Positions 35,932 to 44,930 of a DNA stretch of 64,000 nucleotides are shown one piece after another (position 1 is the stretch's first letter; each line of letters begins with the position of its first letter). The stretch spans positions 124,001 to 188,000 of the forward strand of contig NZ_CP013387.1 of assembly GCF_001523745.2 (NCBI RefSeq), given 5' to 3'. Position numbers and translations under genes: made by a program. Source of the DNA: Burkholderia mayonis. GTDB taxonomy: Bacteria > Pseudomonadota > Gammaproteobacteria > Burkholderiales > Burkholderiaceae. The notes under the pieces were generated by a model, which was not told the origin of the DNA, made no database searches, and worked only from the letters and a program-made list of their open reading frames with translations.

Positions 35932-36162
35932 ATGCCGTATGTCACGCTCGAACTGCTGACCGAAGACGCAGACCGGTACTCGCTGCCGGACCTGATCGGC
36001 GTGGACAGCGCGTCGCCCGATATGCCGCACGTCTGCGAAATGCTGCTCGCGGACGCTCAATGGCCGACGATTCAGGCTTATCTCGATCGGCAGGAATTGC
36101 CGTACAAGTTCGCGCGGCCGAGCACGGCGCGGCGGGTGCCGAGGAATAATCCGCGTTGGTAG
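35932..36162 (+). CDS. Small conserved-looking hypothetical protein
   Basis: 76 residues from ATG 35932, with a very strong AAAGGAGGAGACCA in front. Mildly acidic N-terminal two-thirds (PYVTLELLTEDADRYSLPDLIGVD...QWPTIQAYLDRQELPYKFA), then a basic tail ending RRVPRNNPRW. No known domain. The good ribosome-binding site and natural amino-acid composition argue it is expressed. The 420 bases to its left (35510-35931) hold only the hairpin described separately. Confidence 0.65.
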   Translation: MPYVTLELLTEDADRYSLPDLIGVDSASPDMPHVCEMLLADAQWPTIQAYLDRQELPYKFARPSTARRVPRNNPRW

Positions 36163-36861
36163 CGGTGTTGGGGGCCGGCGATTCGGACATCGAGCCGGTT
36201 CAGCGCCGTCGCGGAATCGCGAGTGCTCGCGCGGCTTGTGCGTTTCCCAGCGCAGACCCGAGTGCGCGCGTTGTCTGCGAATGGCTGGAAAAGCGCGAGC
36301 TCACGCTGTTGTCGACGGGTATCGCACTTCGTGCGAACCGACCACGACCGACTCGAACTGCTCGATACGGTGCAACGCTTCGGGATTGATGAAGGCGCGC
36401 CGCGCGTGTCGTGGATATTTCGAAGCAAGACTCATCGTGAATTCTTGCAGTCGATGCAACGGCGCCGCCGCCGCGTCGCTCGCATGTCTTTCATCTTGCG
36501 CCGAGCAAGGGATCTCATCGGAGGCGCTTGCCATGCGTCGTCAAGGGCCTGTTCGAGCCTCCGTCCATCGCGGTTGCGGCGCGCCGCGCCCACGTGTCGA
36601 CCGATCACGGAACAGGGCCTGCGCGTGACGTATCCGGCGCTCGTGCGGGTGTTCGCCGCCGCGCTCGCCGATTCGAGCGACACGGCGCGTCGCTCGCTCT
36701 GGCAGGATAATGCGATTCGCGTATGCCGGATCGGCGCGTCCGATCGAGTCGCTCCGATTCGTCCGATTCGCCCGCATGACCCGATTCGCCCAATTCATCC
36801 GCAGGCGGCGCGCGTCGCGACGCGCGCCCGTCCACGGCAGATTTTTCAATCCGGAGGAAGC
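36163..36861. other. Intergenic region before the semialdehyde dehydrogenase
   Basis: No gene recognised in about 700 bases. Near its right end an imperfect short repeat based on CGATTCG (four copies between about 36743 and 36791) precedes the dehydrogenase start and might be a regulator binding array. Open frames across the rest are basic and overlapping. Confidence 0.4.
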
Positions 36862-38442
36862 ATGCAGATCACTGGGGAGATGTTGATTGGCGCGGCCGCG
36901 GTGCGCGGCACCGAAGGCACGATGCGCGCATACGATCCAGCGCAGGGCGTCGAGCTCGAGCCGGCGTTCGGCGCGGGCGGCGCGGCCGACGTCGACCGCG
37001 CGTGCCGGCTCGCGAGCGCCGCATTCGACACGTTCCGCCAAGCGCCGCTCGAGGCGCGCGCGCGTTTTCTCGAAGCGGTCGCCGAGCGCATCGCCGGGCT
37101 CGGCGATCAATTGATCGAGCGCGCGCATGCGGAATCGGCGCTGCCCGTCGCGCGCCTCGAAGGCGAGCGCGCGCGCACGGTCGGCCAACTGCGGCTGTTC
37201 GCGTCGATCGTGCGCGACGGCCGCTGGCTCGACGCGACGCTCGATTCCGCGCAGCCCGAACGCAAGCCGCTGCCGCGCGCCGACCTGCGCTTGCAGAAGA
37301 TCCCGGTCGGCCCCGTCGCGGTGTTCGGCGCGAGCAACTTCCCGCTCGCGTTCTCGGTCGCGGGCGGCGACACTGCATCGGCGTTCGCGGCCGGTTGCCC
37401 AGTCGTCGCGAAGGCGCACCCCGCGCATCTCGGCACGTCGGAGCTCGTCGGACGCGCGATCCGGCAGGCGGTGGCCGATTGCGGATTGCCCGAAGGCGTG
37501 TTCTCGCTCGTCGTCGGCGCGGGCAACGCGATCGGCGAGGCGCTCGTCGCGCATCCGGCGATCAAGGCGGTCGGCTTCACCGGCTCGCGCGCGGGCGGCG
37601 TCGCGCTGATGGGCGTCGCCGCGCGGCGGCGCGAGCCGATTCCGGTCTTCGCCGAAATGAGCAGCATCAATCCGTTCTTCGTGCTGCCGGGTGCGCTGCG
37701 CACGCGCGGCGCGAAGATCGCGCAAGGCTTCGTCGATTCGCTGACGCTCGGTGTCGGACAGTTCTGCACGAACCCGGGGCTCGTCGTCGCGCTCGACGGG
37801 CCGGACCTGAAGGCGTTCGTCGACGCGGCCGCGCAGGCGCTCGCGCAAAAGGGCGCGCAGACGATGCTGACGGCGGGCATCGCGTCGTCGTACGAGAGCG
37901 CGATCGCGGCGCGTCGCGCGACGGCCGGCGTGAGCGAAGTTGCGCAAGGCACGCGCCGCGACGCGCGGAACGCTGCGCTGCCCGCGCTTTTCACGACGAC
38001 GCACACGCAGTTCGTCCAGGACCCGCAACTCGCAGGCGAGATCTTCGGGCCGACGTCGCTCGTCGTCGTGTGCCGCGACGTCGACGATATGATCGTGCTT
38101 GCCGAGCACGTCGAAGGGCAGTTGACCGCGACGCTCCATCTCGAAGACGACGATGTCGATCTGGCACGCAAACTGTTGCCGACGCTCGAGCGCAGGGCGG
38201 GCCGCATCGTCGCGAACGGCTATCCGACGGGCGTCGAGGTCGCGCATGCGATGGTGCACGGCGGGCCGTTTCCGGCGACGTCGGACCCGCGCAGCACGTC
38301 GGTCGGCGCGCTCGCGATCGAGCGTTTCCTGCGGCCCGTCTGCTATCAGGACCTGCCCGCGGCGCTGTTGCCGGCCGCGCTCGCCGACGCGAATCCGCTC
38401 GGTCTCTGGCGCTTGCGCGACGGCCAGCTCGGCAAGGCGTGA
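36862..38442 (+). CDS. 2,5-dioxovalerate (alpha-ketoglutaric semialdehyde) dehydrogenase
   Basis: 526 residues from ATG 36862, preceded by CCGGAGGAAGC; the frame is open back to 36223 but without homologous content. Aldehyde dehydrogenase fold of the KGSADH group: [20 protein letters not shown] (cofactor region), [30 protein letters not shown] (catalytic Glu region) and [14 protein letters not shown] with the catalytic Cys. Oxidises 2-oxoglutarate semialdehyde to 2-oxoglutarate in non-phosphorylated sugar-acid, glucarate/galactarate or hydroxyproline breakdown. The next gene, an SMP-30-type lactonase, starts five bases after its stop, pointing to a sugar-acid pathway. Confidence 0.9.
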   Translation: MQITGEMLIGAAAVRGTEGTMRAYDPAQGVELEPAFGAGGAADVDRACRLASAAFDTFRQAPLEARARFLEAVAERIAGLGDQLIERAHAESALPVARLEGERARTVGQLRLFASIVRDGRWLDATLDSAQPERKPLPRADLRLQKIPVGPVAVFGASNFPLAFSVAGGDTASAFAAGCPVVAKAHPAHLGTSELVGRAIRQAVADCGLPEGVFSLVVGAGNAIGEALVAHPAIKAVGFTGSRAGGVALMGVAARRREPIPVFAEMSSINPFFVLPGALRTRGAKIAQGFVDSLTLGVGQFCTNPGLVVALDGPDLKAFVDAAAQALAQKGAQTMLTAGIASSYESAIAARRATAGVSEVAQGTRRDARNAALPALFTTTHTQFVQDPQLAGEIFGPTSLVVVCRDVDDMIVLAEHVEGQLTATLHLEDDDVDLARKLLPTLERRAGRIVANGYPTGVEVAHAMVHGGPFPATSDPRSTSVGALAIERFLRPVCYQDLPAALLPAALADANPLGLWRLRDGQLGKA

Positions 38443-38447
38443 GCGCG

Positions 38448-39389
38448 ATGGACGCAATCGATTCCCGGCGCTATCCGGATCCGGCCGTCCGCGTGCTCGA
38501 TCCGCGCTTCGATTCGCTGCGCATCCGGTCCGCTTCCGTCGAATGCCTGTATCAGGGCGCGCGCTGGTCCGAAGGCCCGGTGTGGTTCGGCGACGGCCGC
38601 TATCTGCTGTGGAGCGACATCCCGAACAACCGGATTTTGCGTTGGGATGAACAGAGCGGCGCGGTCGGCGTATTCCGGCAGCCGTCGAACAACGCGAACG
38701 GCAACACGCGCGATCGTGCGGGATGCCTCGTCACGTGCGAGCATCTGACGCGCCGCGTCACGCGCACCGAATACGACGGGGCGATCACCGTGCTCGCCGA
38801 GCGTTTCGAAGGCAAGCGCTTCAATTCGCCGAACGACGTGGTCGTGAAGTCCGACGGCTCGATCTGGTTCAGCGATCCGGACTTCGGCATCCAGAGCTTT
38901 TACGAAGGCGAGAAGCAGGAATCGGAGATGCCGGAGCGCGTCTACCGTATCGATCCGCACACAGGCGCGGTCGAGCCTGTCGTCGACGGCGTGCCGGGGC
39001 CGAACGGCCTCGCGTTTTCGCCGGACGAATCGGTTCTGTACGTCGTCGAATCGAAGGGGCGGCCGCGCACGATCCGCGCATACGACGTTGCGAGCGACGG
39101 CAAGTCGGTGCGCAACGGACGCGTGCTGATCGACGCGGGGCAGGGCACGCCGGACGGCTTTCGCGTCGACGCGCGCGGCAACCTGTGGTGCGGCTGGGGG
39201 ATGGGCACCGACGAACTCGACGGCGTGCGCGTGTTCACGCCCGGAGGAGACGCGATCGGGCACATCGCGCTGCCCGAGCGTTGCGCGAACGTGTGCTTCG
39301 GCGGACGGCATCGGAACCGGCTGTTCATGGCGGCGAGCCATGGGTTGTATTCGCTGTATGTGAATACGCAGGGGGCGATGGGCGGTTGA
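38448..39389 (+). CDS. SMP-30/gluconolactonase-family lactonase
   Basis: 313 residues from ATG 38448. Six-bladed propeller lactonase: YQGARWSEGPVWFGDGRYLLWSDIPNNRI carries the metal-binding Glu, RFEGKRFNSPNDVVVKSDGSIWFSDP and GVPGPNGLAFSPDESVLYVVES the Asn ligands, and TPDGFRVDARGNLWCGWG the Asp. It opens sugar-acid 1,4- or 1,5-lactones. Set five bases behind the semialdehyde dehydrogenase gene, so the pair probably acts in the same aldonate pathway (the dehydratase steps are not in this window). Confidence 0.88.
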   Translation: MDAIDSRRYPDPAVRVLDPRFDSLRIRSASVECLYQGARWSEGPVWFGDGRYLLWSDIPNNRILRWDEQSGAVGVFRQPSNNANGNTRDRAGCLVTCEHLTRRVTRTEYDGAITVLAERFEGKRFNSPNDVVVKSDGSIWFSDPDFGIQSFYEGEKQESEMPERVYRIDPHTGAVEPVVDGVPGPNGLAFSPDESVLYVVESKGRPRTIRAYDVASDGKSVRNGRVLIDAGQGTPDGFRVDARGNLWCGWGMGTDELDGVRVFTPGGDAIGHIALPERCANVCFGGRHRNRLFMAASHGLYSLYVNTQGAMGG

Positions 39390-39741
39390 GTGCCGGCGCG
39401 CCGCGCTGCACGTGGCTCGCGTTGCGGCTCGGCTCGGTGTGCCTGGTGTGCTTGAGGGCGCGGCGTATGAGTTGCATCGCGATGCAATGCGCCGCGTCGA
39501 TGCGCATCGCTTGCGCGCGGATTCGGATGCGCATCCGTTGGCGCGGCGGTCGCTGTCGATGCTGGGACCGGCGCTATTGCCGCTTCTCGGGGCGAGCGCG
39601 CATCGATATCGGCGCTGGTACGGTACCGATTTCGCGGATATAGCGCGAAGACCCACGGCGTTGCATCGACGCGGGCGCCAAAAGAGAATTCGAACGCGCG
39701 TTTCATGATGCGCGCCGAAGCAGCGCTGCATCGATCATCAT

Positions 39742-39840
<99 letters not shown>

Positions 39841-40113
39841 CGAGCTCGACATCTTCCATGCGTGCCGCGTTCATTTCGAGACAACGTTACGACCGACGAC
39901 CGACGACCGACAAAACGCGACGCTCGCTGGGCGCGCACATTCAAACGCCCGAATCAAACAGCGGATCGGATTCGACGCGCGGACGCGTGAACGCGTCGAC
40001 GTAAAAATGTTACCAAGGCCCTGCTGCGCGACGACCGCGCAGCGACAGCAATCACACCATGCGCGAACCGGCCTCGCACCGGCACGCACACGGCGATGGC
40101 GCCGACACCGACA

Positions 40114-40521
40114 TCAACGTGGAATCGGCGCGAACTCGATGATGCGCCCCGGCCGCCGCGGCGGATGATACGGAGACGGAAGCTCGCCGTCCGCGTGCGC
40201 GCCGCCCGATGCGGCGGCGTCGAACCCCTTGTCGACGACCGTGTAGCCGGCTCGCGGCGCGAACTGCGGATGATTGCCGCCGGGCCGGCTGTCGAAGCCG
40301 GCAAAGCCATCGGGCGTTTCGGGCATCGCATTGACGAGCGACGCATTGCTCGTCGTGATCTGGTCAGGAGAAATCGGTTCGCCGTTCGCGATGCGGGCGG
40401 CCTCGCGATTCTTACCGTCCGTGTCGACAGTGCTGTCGTGTGTCGCGTCGTTGTACAACTCGACGCTGCGCGGATGCGCGTGGCCGGCGTCGGCGGGCGT
40501 CTTGCGTTCGAACGGATTCAT
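40114..40521 (-). CDS. Hypothetical protein
   Basis: 135 residues from ATG 40521 (ATG 40530 and an upstream start at 40560 are alternatives; no strong ribosome-binding site for any). Polar, Pro/Gly/Asp-rich and probably largely unstructured: NPFERKTPADAGHAHPRSVE near the start, FAGFDSRPGGNHPQFAPRAG in the middle and HPPRRPGRIIEFAPIPR at the end. No signal peptide, membrane segment or known domain. The even composition and lack of Arg excess suggest a real gene. Confidence 0.55.
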   Translation of the reverse strand: MNPFERKTPADAGHAHPRSVELYNDATHDSTVDTDGKNREAARIANGEPISPDQITTSNASLVNAMPETPDGFAGFDSRPGGNHPQFAPRAGYTVVDKGFDAAASGGAHADGELPSPYHPPRRPGRIIEFAPIPR

Positions 40522-40800
40522 CGCGGTCATCCCAGCGGCGCGATGCCCGGAGCATTGCAAGACCCGTTCCGGGCACGACGGGAAAAGGCGCGCGTGCGAG
40601 CGCCGCTGCCGCGCCGCGTGCCACGCTTTCCAAGTAATTATTTCAGCTAGAAGACGCGTTTTCTACAGAGTATGATTCTTTTCCGACGAAGCGGTGCGCG
40701 ACATTCGGCGCACCCGCTTCCGCCCGCACCGGGCGCCGCAGCATCCTTAACGGACGGTAGCGAAGAAGAAGGTAAAGGGGGACTTAAGGTGGGCGGACTT

Positions 40801-41037
40801 ATGCACTCTACGACAACTGCATTCACGCATCGCGGGTATCTGCTGAATTGCGCGCCGGCGCGCGCGAGCGATGGCTCGTTCCAACCGTATGTCGTCATCT
40901 CCCGATCGAGCGACGGCGAACTGGTCGCCAATCGTTTCTTTCCCTCCGATCTGCATTTCAACGACGAAGATGCGGCGATCGCGCATGCGCGCGATTGGGC
41001 CGTCCGATGGATCGACGCGAGCAGTCTCACCATTTAG
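40801..41037 (+). CDS. Small hypothetical protein
   Basis: 78 residues from ATG 40801; a GTG at 40789 with AAGGGGGACTTAA in front is an alternative start. Sequence begins MHSTTTAFTHRGYLLNC and continues DGSFQPYVVISRSSDGELVANRFFPSD, then an acidic/helical end IAHARDWAVRWIDASS. The short sheet-then-helix pattern resembles small cytoplasmic domains found alone in many Burkholderia; I cannot name the family. A stem-loop with a T-run follows 87 bases after its stop. Confidence 0.6.
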   Translation: MHSTTTAFTHRGYLLNCAPARASDGSFQPYVVISRSSDGELVANRFFPSDLHFNDEDAAIAHARDWAVRWIDASSLTI

Positions 41038-41123
41038 GACGGCGCGACGACACGTCCGGCGGCCCGCGTTCTGCTGACGCGGCAAAAACGCGGTAATCTT
41101 GCGGAACCCGTCACTTTTATCAG

Positions 41124-41157
41124 ACGGCCGTGCGACGAAGCGCGGCCGTGTGTTTTT
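41124..41157 (+). terminator. Intrinsic terminator or attenuator immediately before cysE
   Basis: ACGGCCG (41124-41130) pairs with CGGCCGT (41143-41149), followed by GTGTTTTT ending at 41157. Only four bases separate the T-run from the serine acetyltransferase ATG at 41162, so this either ends the upstream small gene or controls the acetyltransferase. Confidence 0.55.
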
Positions 41158-41161
41158 GCCT

Positions 41162-42085
41162 ATGTCGAAATCCGCTCGAAACTGGGGCCTCGAACAGATC
41201 GTCAACGAGCTGCGCGAATCGCGCGAGAAGCTGCATCGCACGCGCCATCCGCGCGGCATTCGTGAGCTGCCGTCGCGCGACGCGATCTGCACGATCGTCT
41301 CGGGCCTGCGCGCCTCGTTGTTCCCGACGCATTACGGCGCGCCCGATCTGACCGACGAAACCGTCGACTACTACGTCGGCCACACGCTCGAAAGCACGCT
41401 GCGCCTGCTCGCCGAGCAGATCCGCCGCGCGCTGCCGTTCCTGCCCGAGCACGCGGAGACGCCGTCCGCCGCGCTCGGCGAACGCGCGTTCGAGATCGCG
41501 CGCGAGTTCGGCACGCAACTTCCCGGCATCCGCGCGCTCCTCGTCAGCGACATCCAGGCCGCCTACTCCGGCGACCCGGCCGCGCAGCACATCACCGAAA
41601 TCCTGCTCTGCTATCCGGGCGTACTCGCGGTGATGCACCATCGGCTTGCGCATGCGCTGTATCAGCTCGGCGTGCCGCTTCTCGCGCGCTTCATCAACGA
41701 GATCGCGCACTCGGCAACGGGCATCGACATCCACCCGGGCGCGCGGATCGGCCCGAGCTTCTTCATCGACCACGGCACGGGCGTGGTGATCGGCGAGACC
41801 GCGATCATCGGCGAGCGCGTGCGGCTCTATCAGGCGGTCACGCTCGGCGCGAAGAGCTTCCCCGCCGACGGAGAAGGGATGCTCGTCAAGGGCAACGCGC
41901 GGCATCCGATCGTCGAGGACGACGTCGTGATCTACGCAGGTGCGACGATCCTCGGCCGGGTGACGATCGGCAAGGGCTCGGTGATCGGCGGCAACGTGTG
42001 GCTCACGCATAGCGTGCCGCCCGGCAGCAGCGTCGCACAGGGGAAGATCCGCGAGGGCGAGAAAGAGAACGCCGAGAAGGATTGA
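41162..42085 (+). CDS. cysE: Serine O-acetyltransferase (CysE/EpsC type)
   Basis: 307 residues from ATG 41162 (frame open to 41099; no strong ribosome-binding site for either). N-terminal helical domain (about 1-165), then a left-handed beta-helix of hexapeptide repeats: HSATGIDIHPGARIGPSFFIDHGTGVVIGETAIIGERVRLYQAVTLGA, with the catalytic His in IDHGTG and Asp in IDIHPGA. Makes O-acetylserine from serine and acetyl-CoA for cysteine synthesis. The long N-terminal domain matches the EpsC-like subgroup. No other cysteine gene is nearby. Confidence 0.9.
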   Translation: MSKSARNWGLEQIVNELRESREKLHRTRHPRGIRELPSRDAICTIVSGLRASLFPTHYGAPDLTDETVDYYVGHTLESTLRLLAEQIRRALPFLPEHAETPSAALGERAFEIAREFGTQLPGIRALLVSDIQAAYSGDPAAQHITEILLCYPGVLAVMHHRLAHALYQLGVPLLARFINEIAHSATGIDIHPGARIGPSFFIDHGTGVVIGETAIIGERVRLYQAVTLGAKSFPADGEGMLVKGNARHPIVEDDVVIYAGATILGRVTIGKGSVIGGNVWLTHSVPPGSSVAQGKIREGEKENAEKD

Positions 42086-42176
42086 GCGGGCATCGAGCAG
42101 GCGGCGCGGCTGCCGTTGGCCCGCGCCGCGCTTGTCGCTTGCTCCGGTTGCTGGCTGCCGCTGTTGCCGCTTTCGC

Positions 42177-42980
42177 TCAGTGCTTGCCGGCGGGCGACCG
42201 GTGCTTGTACAGCACGTCCTGATCGACGCGGATCAGGTTCTGTCCCGCATCGACGACGAAGTCCGCGCCGTTGTATGCGGGCCCCGTCAGCAGCAGGATC
42301 GCGTCCGCGACGTCGTTCGGCCCGGCGATCCGCGCAAGCGGCGTCGATGCGCGGCTCGCGTGCTCGAAGTCGGCCGGCGTCTGGTCGTCGCTCGGCAGCA
42401 TCAACCCCGGAAACACCGCGTTCACGCGCAGCACCGGGCTCGCCGACAGCGCGAGCATCTGCGTGAGATTGCCGAGCGCCGCCTTTGCGACCGTGTAGCT
42501 GAAATGGTCGCGATGGAAGTTTTCCTTGATCTTCTGGTCGACGACGTTGATCACGACGCCCTGCGCGCCTGCCGCCTTCGCGCGCTCGTAGTACGCGCGC
42601 GTCAGCAGGATCGGCGCGCGGCAGTTGATCGCCCACGCGTTGTCGAATGCCGCGAGATCGAAGCTCGGCAGGTGGTCCTGCCAGAACACCGACGCATTGT
42701 TCACGAGCACGTCGAGACGGCCGAAACGCGCGTAGACCGCATCGACGAGATGCGCGATGGCGTCCGCATGGGCAAGATCGGCTTGCAGCGCGACGGCTTC
42801 GCCGCCCGCCGCTTCGATCTCTCGCACGAGCGCGTGCGCGGCGTCGGCCGACCGGTCGTAATGCACGGCGACGCGATAGCCGCGCGAGGCGAAGCGCAAC
42901 GCGAACGCGCGGCCTGCACGGCGCGCGGCGCCCGTCACGAGTACGACGGGTGCGATGGCTGGTTTCATGCTCGACTGCAT
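42177..42980 (-). CDS. Short-chain dehydrogenase, FolM/pteridine-reductase-like
   Basis: 267 residues. Rossmann start VVLVTGAARRAGRAFALRF carries the TGx3RxG form (Arg in the glycine loop) typical of pteridine reductase PTR1 and FolM rather than ordinary SDRs. LVNNASVFW and the catalytic FSYTVAKAALGNL are present. Its ATG abuts the folE stop codon, so the two are translationally coupled. It may reduce dihydromonapterin or dihydrofolate (inference from motif and partner). Confidence 0.85.
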   Translation of the reverse strand: MQSSMKPAIAPVVLVTGAARRAGRAFALRFASRGYRVAVHYDRSADAAHALVREIEAAGGEAVALQADLAHADAIAHLVDAVYARFGRLDVLVNNASVFWQDHLPSFDLAAFDNAWAINCRAPILLTRAYYERAKAAGAQGVVINVVDQKIKENFHRDHFSYTVAKAALGNLTQMLALSASPVLRVNAVFPGLMLPSDDQTPADFEHASRASTPLARIAGPNDVADAILLLTGPAYNGADFVVDAGQNLIRVDQDVLYKHRSPAGKH

Positions 42981-43706
42981 TTACGTATTCGTCAGATTGA
43001 CCGAGGACGGATTTGCGACGATCGACAGGAATTCGCGACGCGTTGCCGGATCGGTGCGGAACGTGCCGAGCATCCGCGACGTCACCATCTCGACGCCGGG
43101 CTTGTGGATGCCGCGCGTCGAGATGCACTGGTGCGCGGCTTCGAGGATCACGCCGACGCCCTTCGGTTGCAGCACGTCGAACAGCGTGTCGGCGATCTGC
43201 ACGGTCATCTTTTCCTGGATCTGCAGGCGCTTCGCGAATGCGTCGACGAGGCGCGCGAGCTTCGAGATGCCGACGACGCGATGGTGCGGCAGATAAGCGA
43301 CGTGCGCGCGGCCGATGATCGGCACCATGTGGTGCTCGCAATAGCTTTCGAAGCGGATGTCCTTCAGCACGATCATCTCGTCGTAGCCGTCGACTTCGCT
43401 GAACGTGCGCGCGAGGATGTCGCGCGGTTCGAGCGCGTAGCCCGAGAAGAATTCTTCGTACGCGCGCACGACGCGCGCCGGCGTATCGACGAGGCCTTCG
43501 CGGCCGGGATCGTCGCCCGCCCAGCGCAGCAGCACACGCACGGCCGATTCGGCTTCGTCGCGGCTCGGCCGGTTCGCGGGCACGGGGGCGGGCGAGGGCG
43601 CGGCGGCGCGAGTCGTCTGCTTGCTTGCCGTTTTGTTCGTTGCCTTGCTCGCCGCCTTGTGCGCGGTCGGGGCCGCTGTGTTGCTTGCGGTCTTTCCTTT
43701 AGCCAT
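42981..43706 (-). CDS. folE: GTP cyclohydrolase I
   Basis: 241 residues from ATG 43706. The core from about residue 50 is a standard Fol[18 protein letters not shown], the zinc and catalytic motif [22 protein letters not shown], and [13 protein letters not shown] with the third zinc ligand and GTP contacts. Converts GTP to dihydroneopterin triphosphate. The first 45 or so residues are a low-complexity Lys/Ala/Thr extension ([19 protein letters not shown]...) absent from E. coli FolE. The FolM-like gene follows with no gap. Confidence 0.94.
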   Translation of the reverse strand: MAKGKTASNTAAPTAHKAASKATNKTASKQTTRAAAPSPAPVPANRPSRDEAESAVRVLLRWAGDDPGREGLVDTPARVVRAYEEFFSGYALEPRDILARTFSEVDGYDEMIVLKDIRFESYCEHHMVPIIGRAHVAYLPHHRVVGISKLARLVDAFAKRLQIQEKMTVQIADTLFDVLQPKGVGVILEAAHQCISTRGIHKPGVEMVTSRMLGTFRTDPATRREFLSIVANPSSVNLTNT

Positions 43707-43840
43707 ATGCTCTGAACTCCGTAAGGACCGCTGACGTCGCGGCCGGTCGATCATTGTTTCATGCTTTCGCATCGAGCGTGCGCCGTGGTGCGCATTCGCG
43801 AATGCCGGGCGTGCGCTGGCGCCCGCGTAACGGGCAGGCG

Positions 43841-44764
43841 TCACTTCGGCCATTCGTCCAGCGCGTCGTTGAACAGATCGGCGACGACGCTGCGCAGCCA
43901 CGCGACGCTCGCGTCGTTGTGGAACTTGCGGTGCCAGTGCTGCTTCAGGTCGAAGCGCGGCAACGGCAGCGGCGGCTCGACGAGCATGATCGACGCGTGC
44001 TCGGTCGCATACGCATAGCCGATCGCGTGCGGAACCGTCGCGATCAGATCGGTGCGACTGAGGATGAACGGCAGGCTCATGAAGTGCGGCGTCTCGAGCA
44101 CTGCGCGGCGCGCGAGCCGCCGCTTCGCCAGATATTGCTCGAGCACTTCCTGGCTGCGGCCTTCCGCGCGCACGACCGCGTGGCCGCACGCGAGGAACTG
44201 CTCGAGCGTGAGCGGCTGCGAGGCGAGCGGATGGCCGCGCCGAAGCAGGCAAATGAAACGGTGCGTGAAGAGCCGCTGCTGGAAGAAGTTGGTGCCGCCG
44301 AGATCCGGAAAGTAGCCGACCGCGAGATCGACGCCGCCGTCCTCGAGTGCGCGCCCGACCTCCGCATGCGAGAGCGATACCGAACGCAGATTCGCATGCG
44401 GCGCGCGTTCCGCGAACGCCTGGAGCAGCCGTGGCAGGAACACGATCTCGCCGACGTCCGACAACGCGATCGCGAACGTGCGCGTGCTCTTTGCCGGGTC
44501 GAAATCGTGCGGCGCGACGAGGCCGCGCTCGATGCTCGCGAGCGCGTCGCGCGCGGCCGGAATCAGCGCGAGCGCGCGCGGCGTCGGCTCCATTCCGCGC
44601 GACGTCCGCACGAAGAGCGGATCGCCGAAATGCTCGCGCAGCCGCCCGAGCGCGGCGCTCACGCGCGGCTGGCTGACGCCGAGCAGATCGCCCGCGCGGC
44701 TCACGTTGCGCGTCTCGTTGAGCGCGACCAGGTACGGAATCAGGTTCAGATCGAGTTCGGGCAT
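43841..44764 (-). CDS. LysR-type regulator divergent from pobA
   Basis: 307 residues. Helix-turn-helix near the N-terminus ([43 protein letters not shown]), then a LysR effector domain. Adjacent and divergent to pobA with a T-N11-A box in the gap, so it is the probable 4-hydroxybenzoate-responsive regulator of pobA. Known PobR proteins are IclR- or AraC-type elsewhere, so a LysR regulator here would be a different solution; I therefore give no symbol. Confidence 0.9.
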   Translation of the reverse strand: MPELDLNLIPYLVALNETRNVSRAGDLLGVSQPRVSAALGRLREHFGDPLFVRTSRGMEPTPRALALIPAARDALASIERGLVAPHDFDPAKSTRTFAIALSDVGEIVFLPRLLQAFAERAPHANLRSVSLSHAEVGRALEDGGVDLAVGYFPDLGGTNFFQQRLFTHRFICLLRRGHPLASQPLTLEQFLACGHAVVRAEGRSQEVLEQYLAKRRLARRAVLETPHFMSLPFILSRTDLIATVPHAIGYAYATEHASIMLVEPPLPLPRFDLKQHWHRKFHNDASVAWLRSVVADLFNDALDEWPK

Positions 44765-44844
44765 CGGATCGGTACTATTGGATATCCGTATACAACTTAT
44801 CTTCTAAATCGCATTGCCGCATAGTCGGGATAGCGCTGACAATC

Positions 44845-44904
44845 GATTCACTATTCGAATCAATGATCACATTGCATGGGACCGTTGTAAGCGCTAAAGC
44901 GCTA
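44845..44904. promoter_or_regulatory. LysR-type operator and tandem repeat in the pobA promoter
   Basis: GATTC (44845-44849) and GAATC (44857-44861) with seven bases between form the T-N11-A interrupted palindrome that LysR proteins bind. Further right, AAGCGCTA occurs twice back to back (44889-44896 and 44897-44904), each copy holding the palindrome AGCGCT, 26 bases before the pobA start. Confidence 0.6.
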
Positions 44905-44930
44905 ACTCCGGTCGACACAGGAGACGAACA

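Noticed and set aside
36163..36861. Possible remnant of a regulator gene before the semialdehyde dehydrogenase
   Set aside because: Short LysR-like phrases appear in one frame but do not extend or line up with a family pattern.
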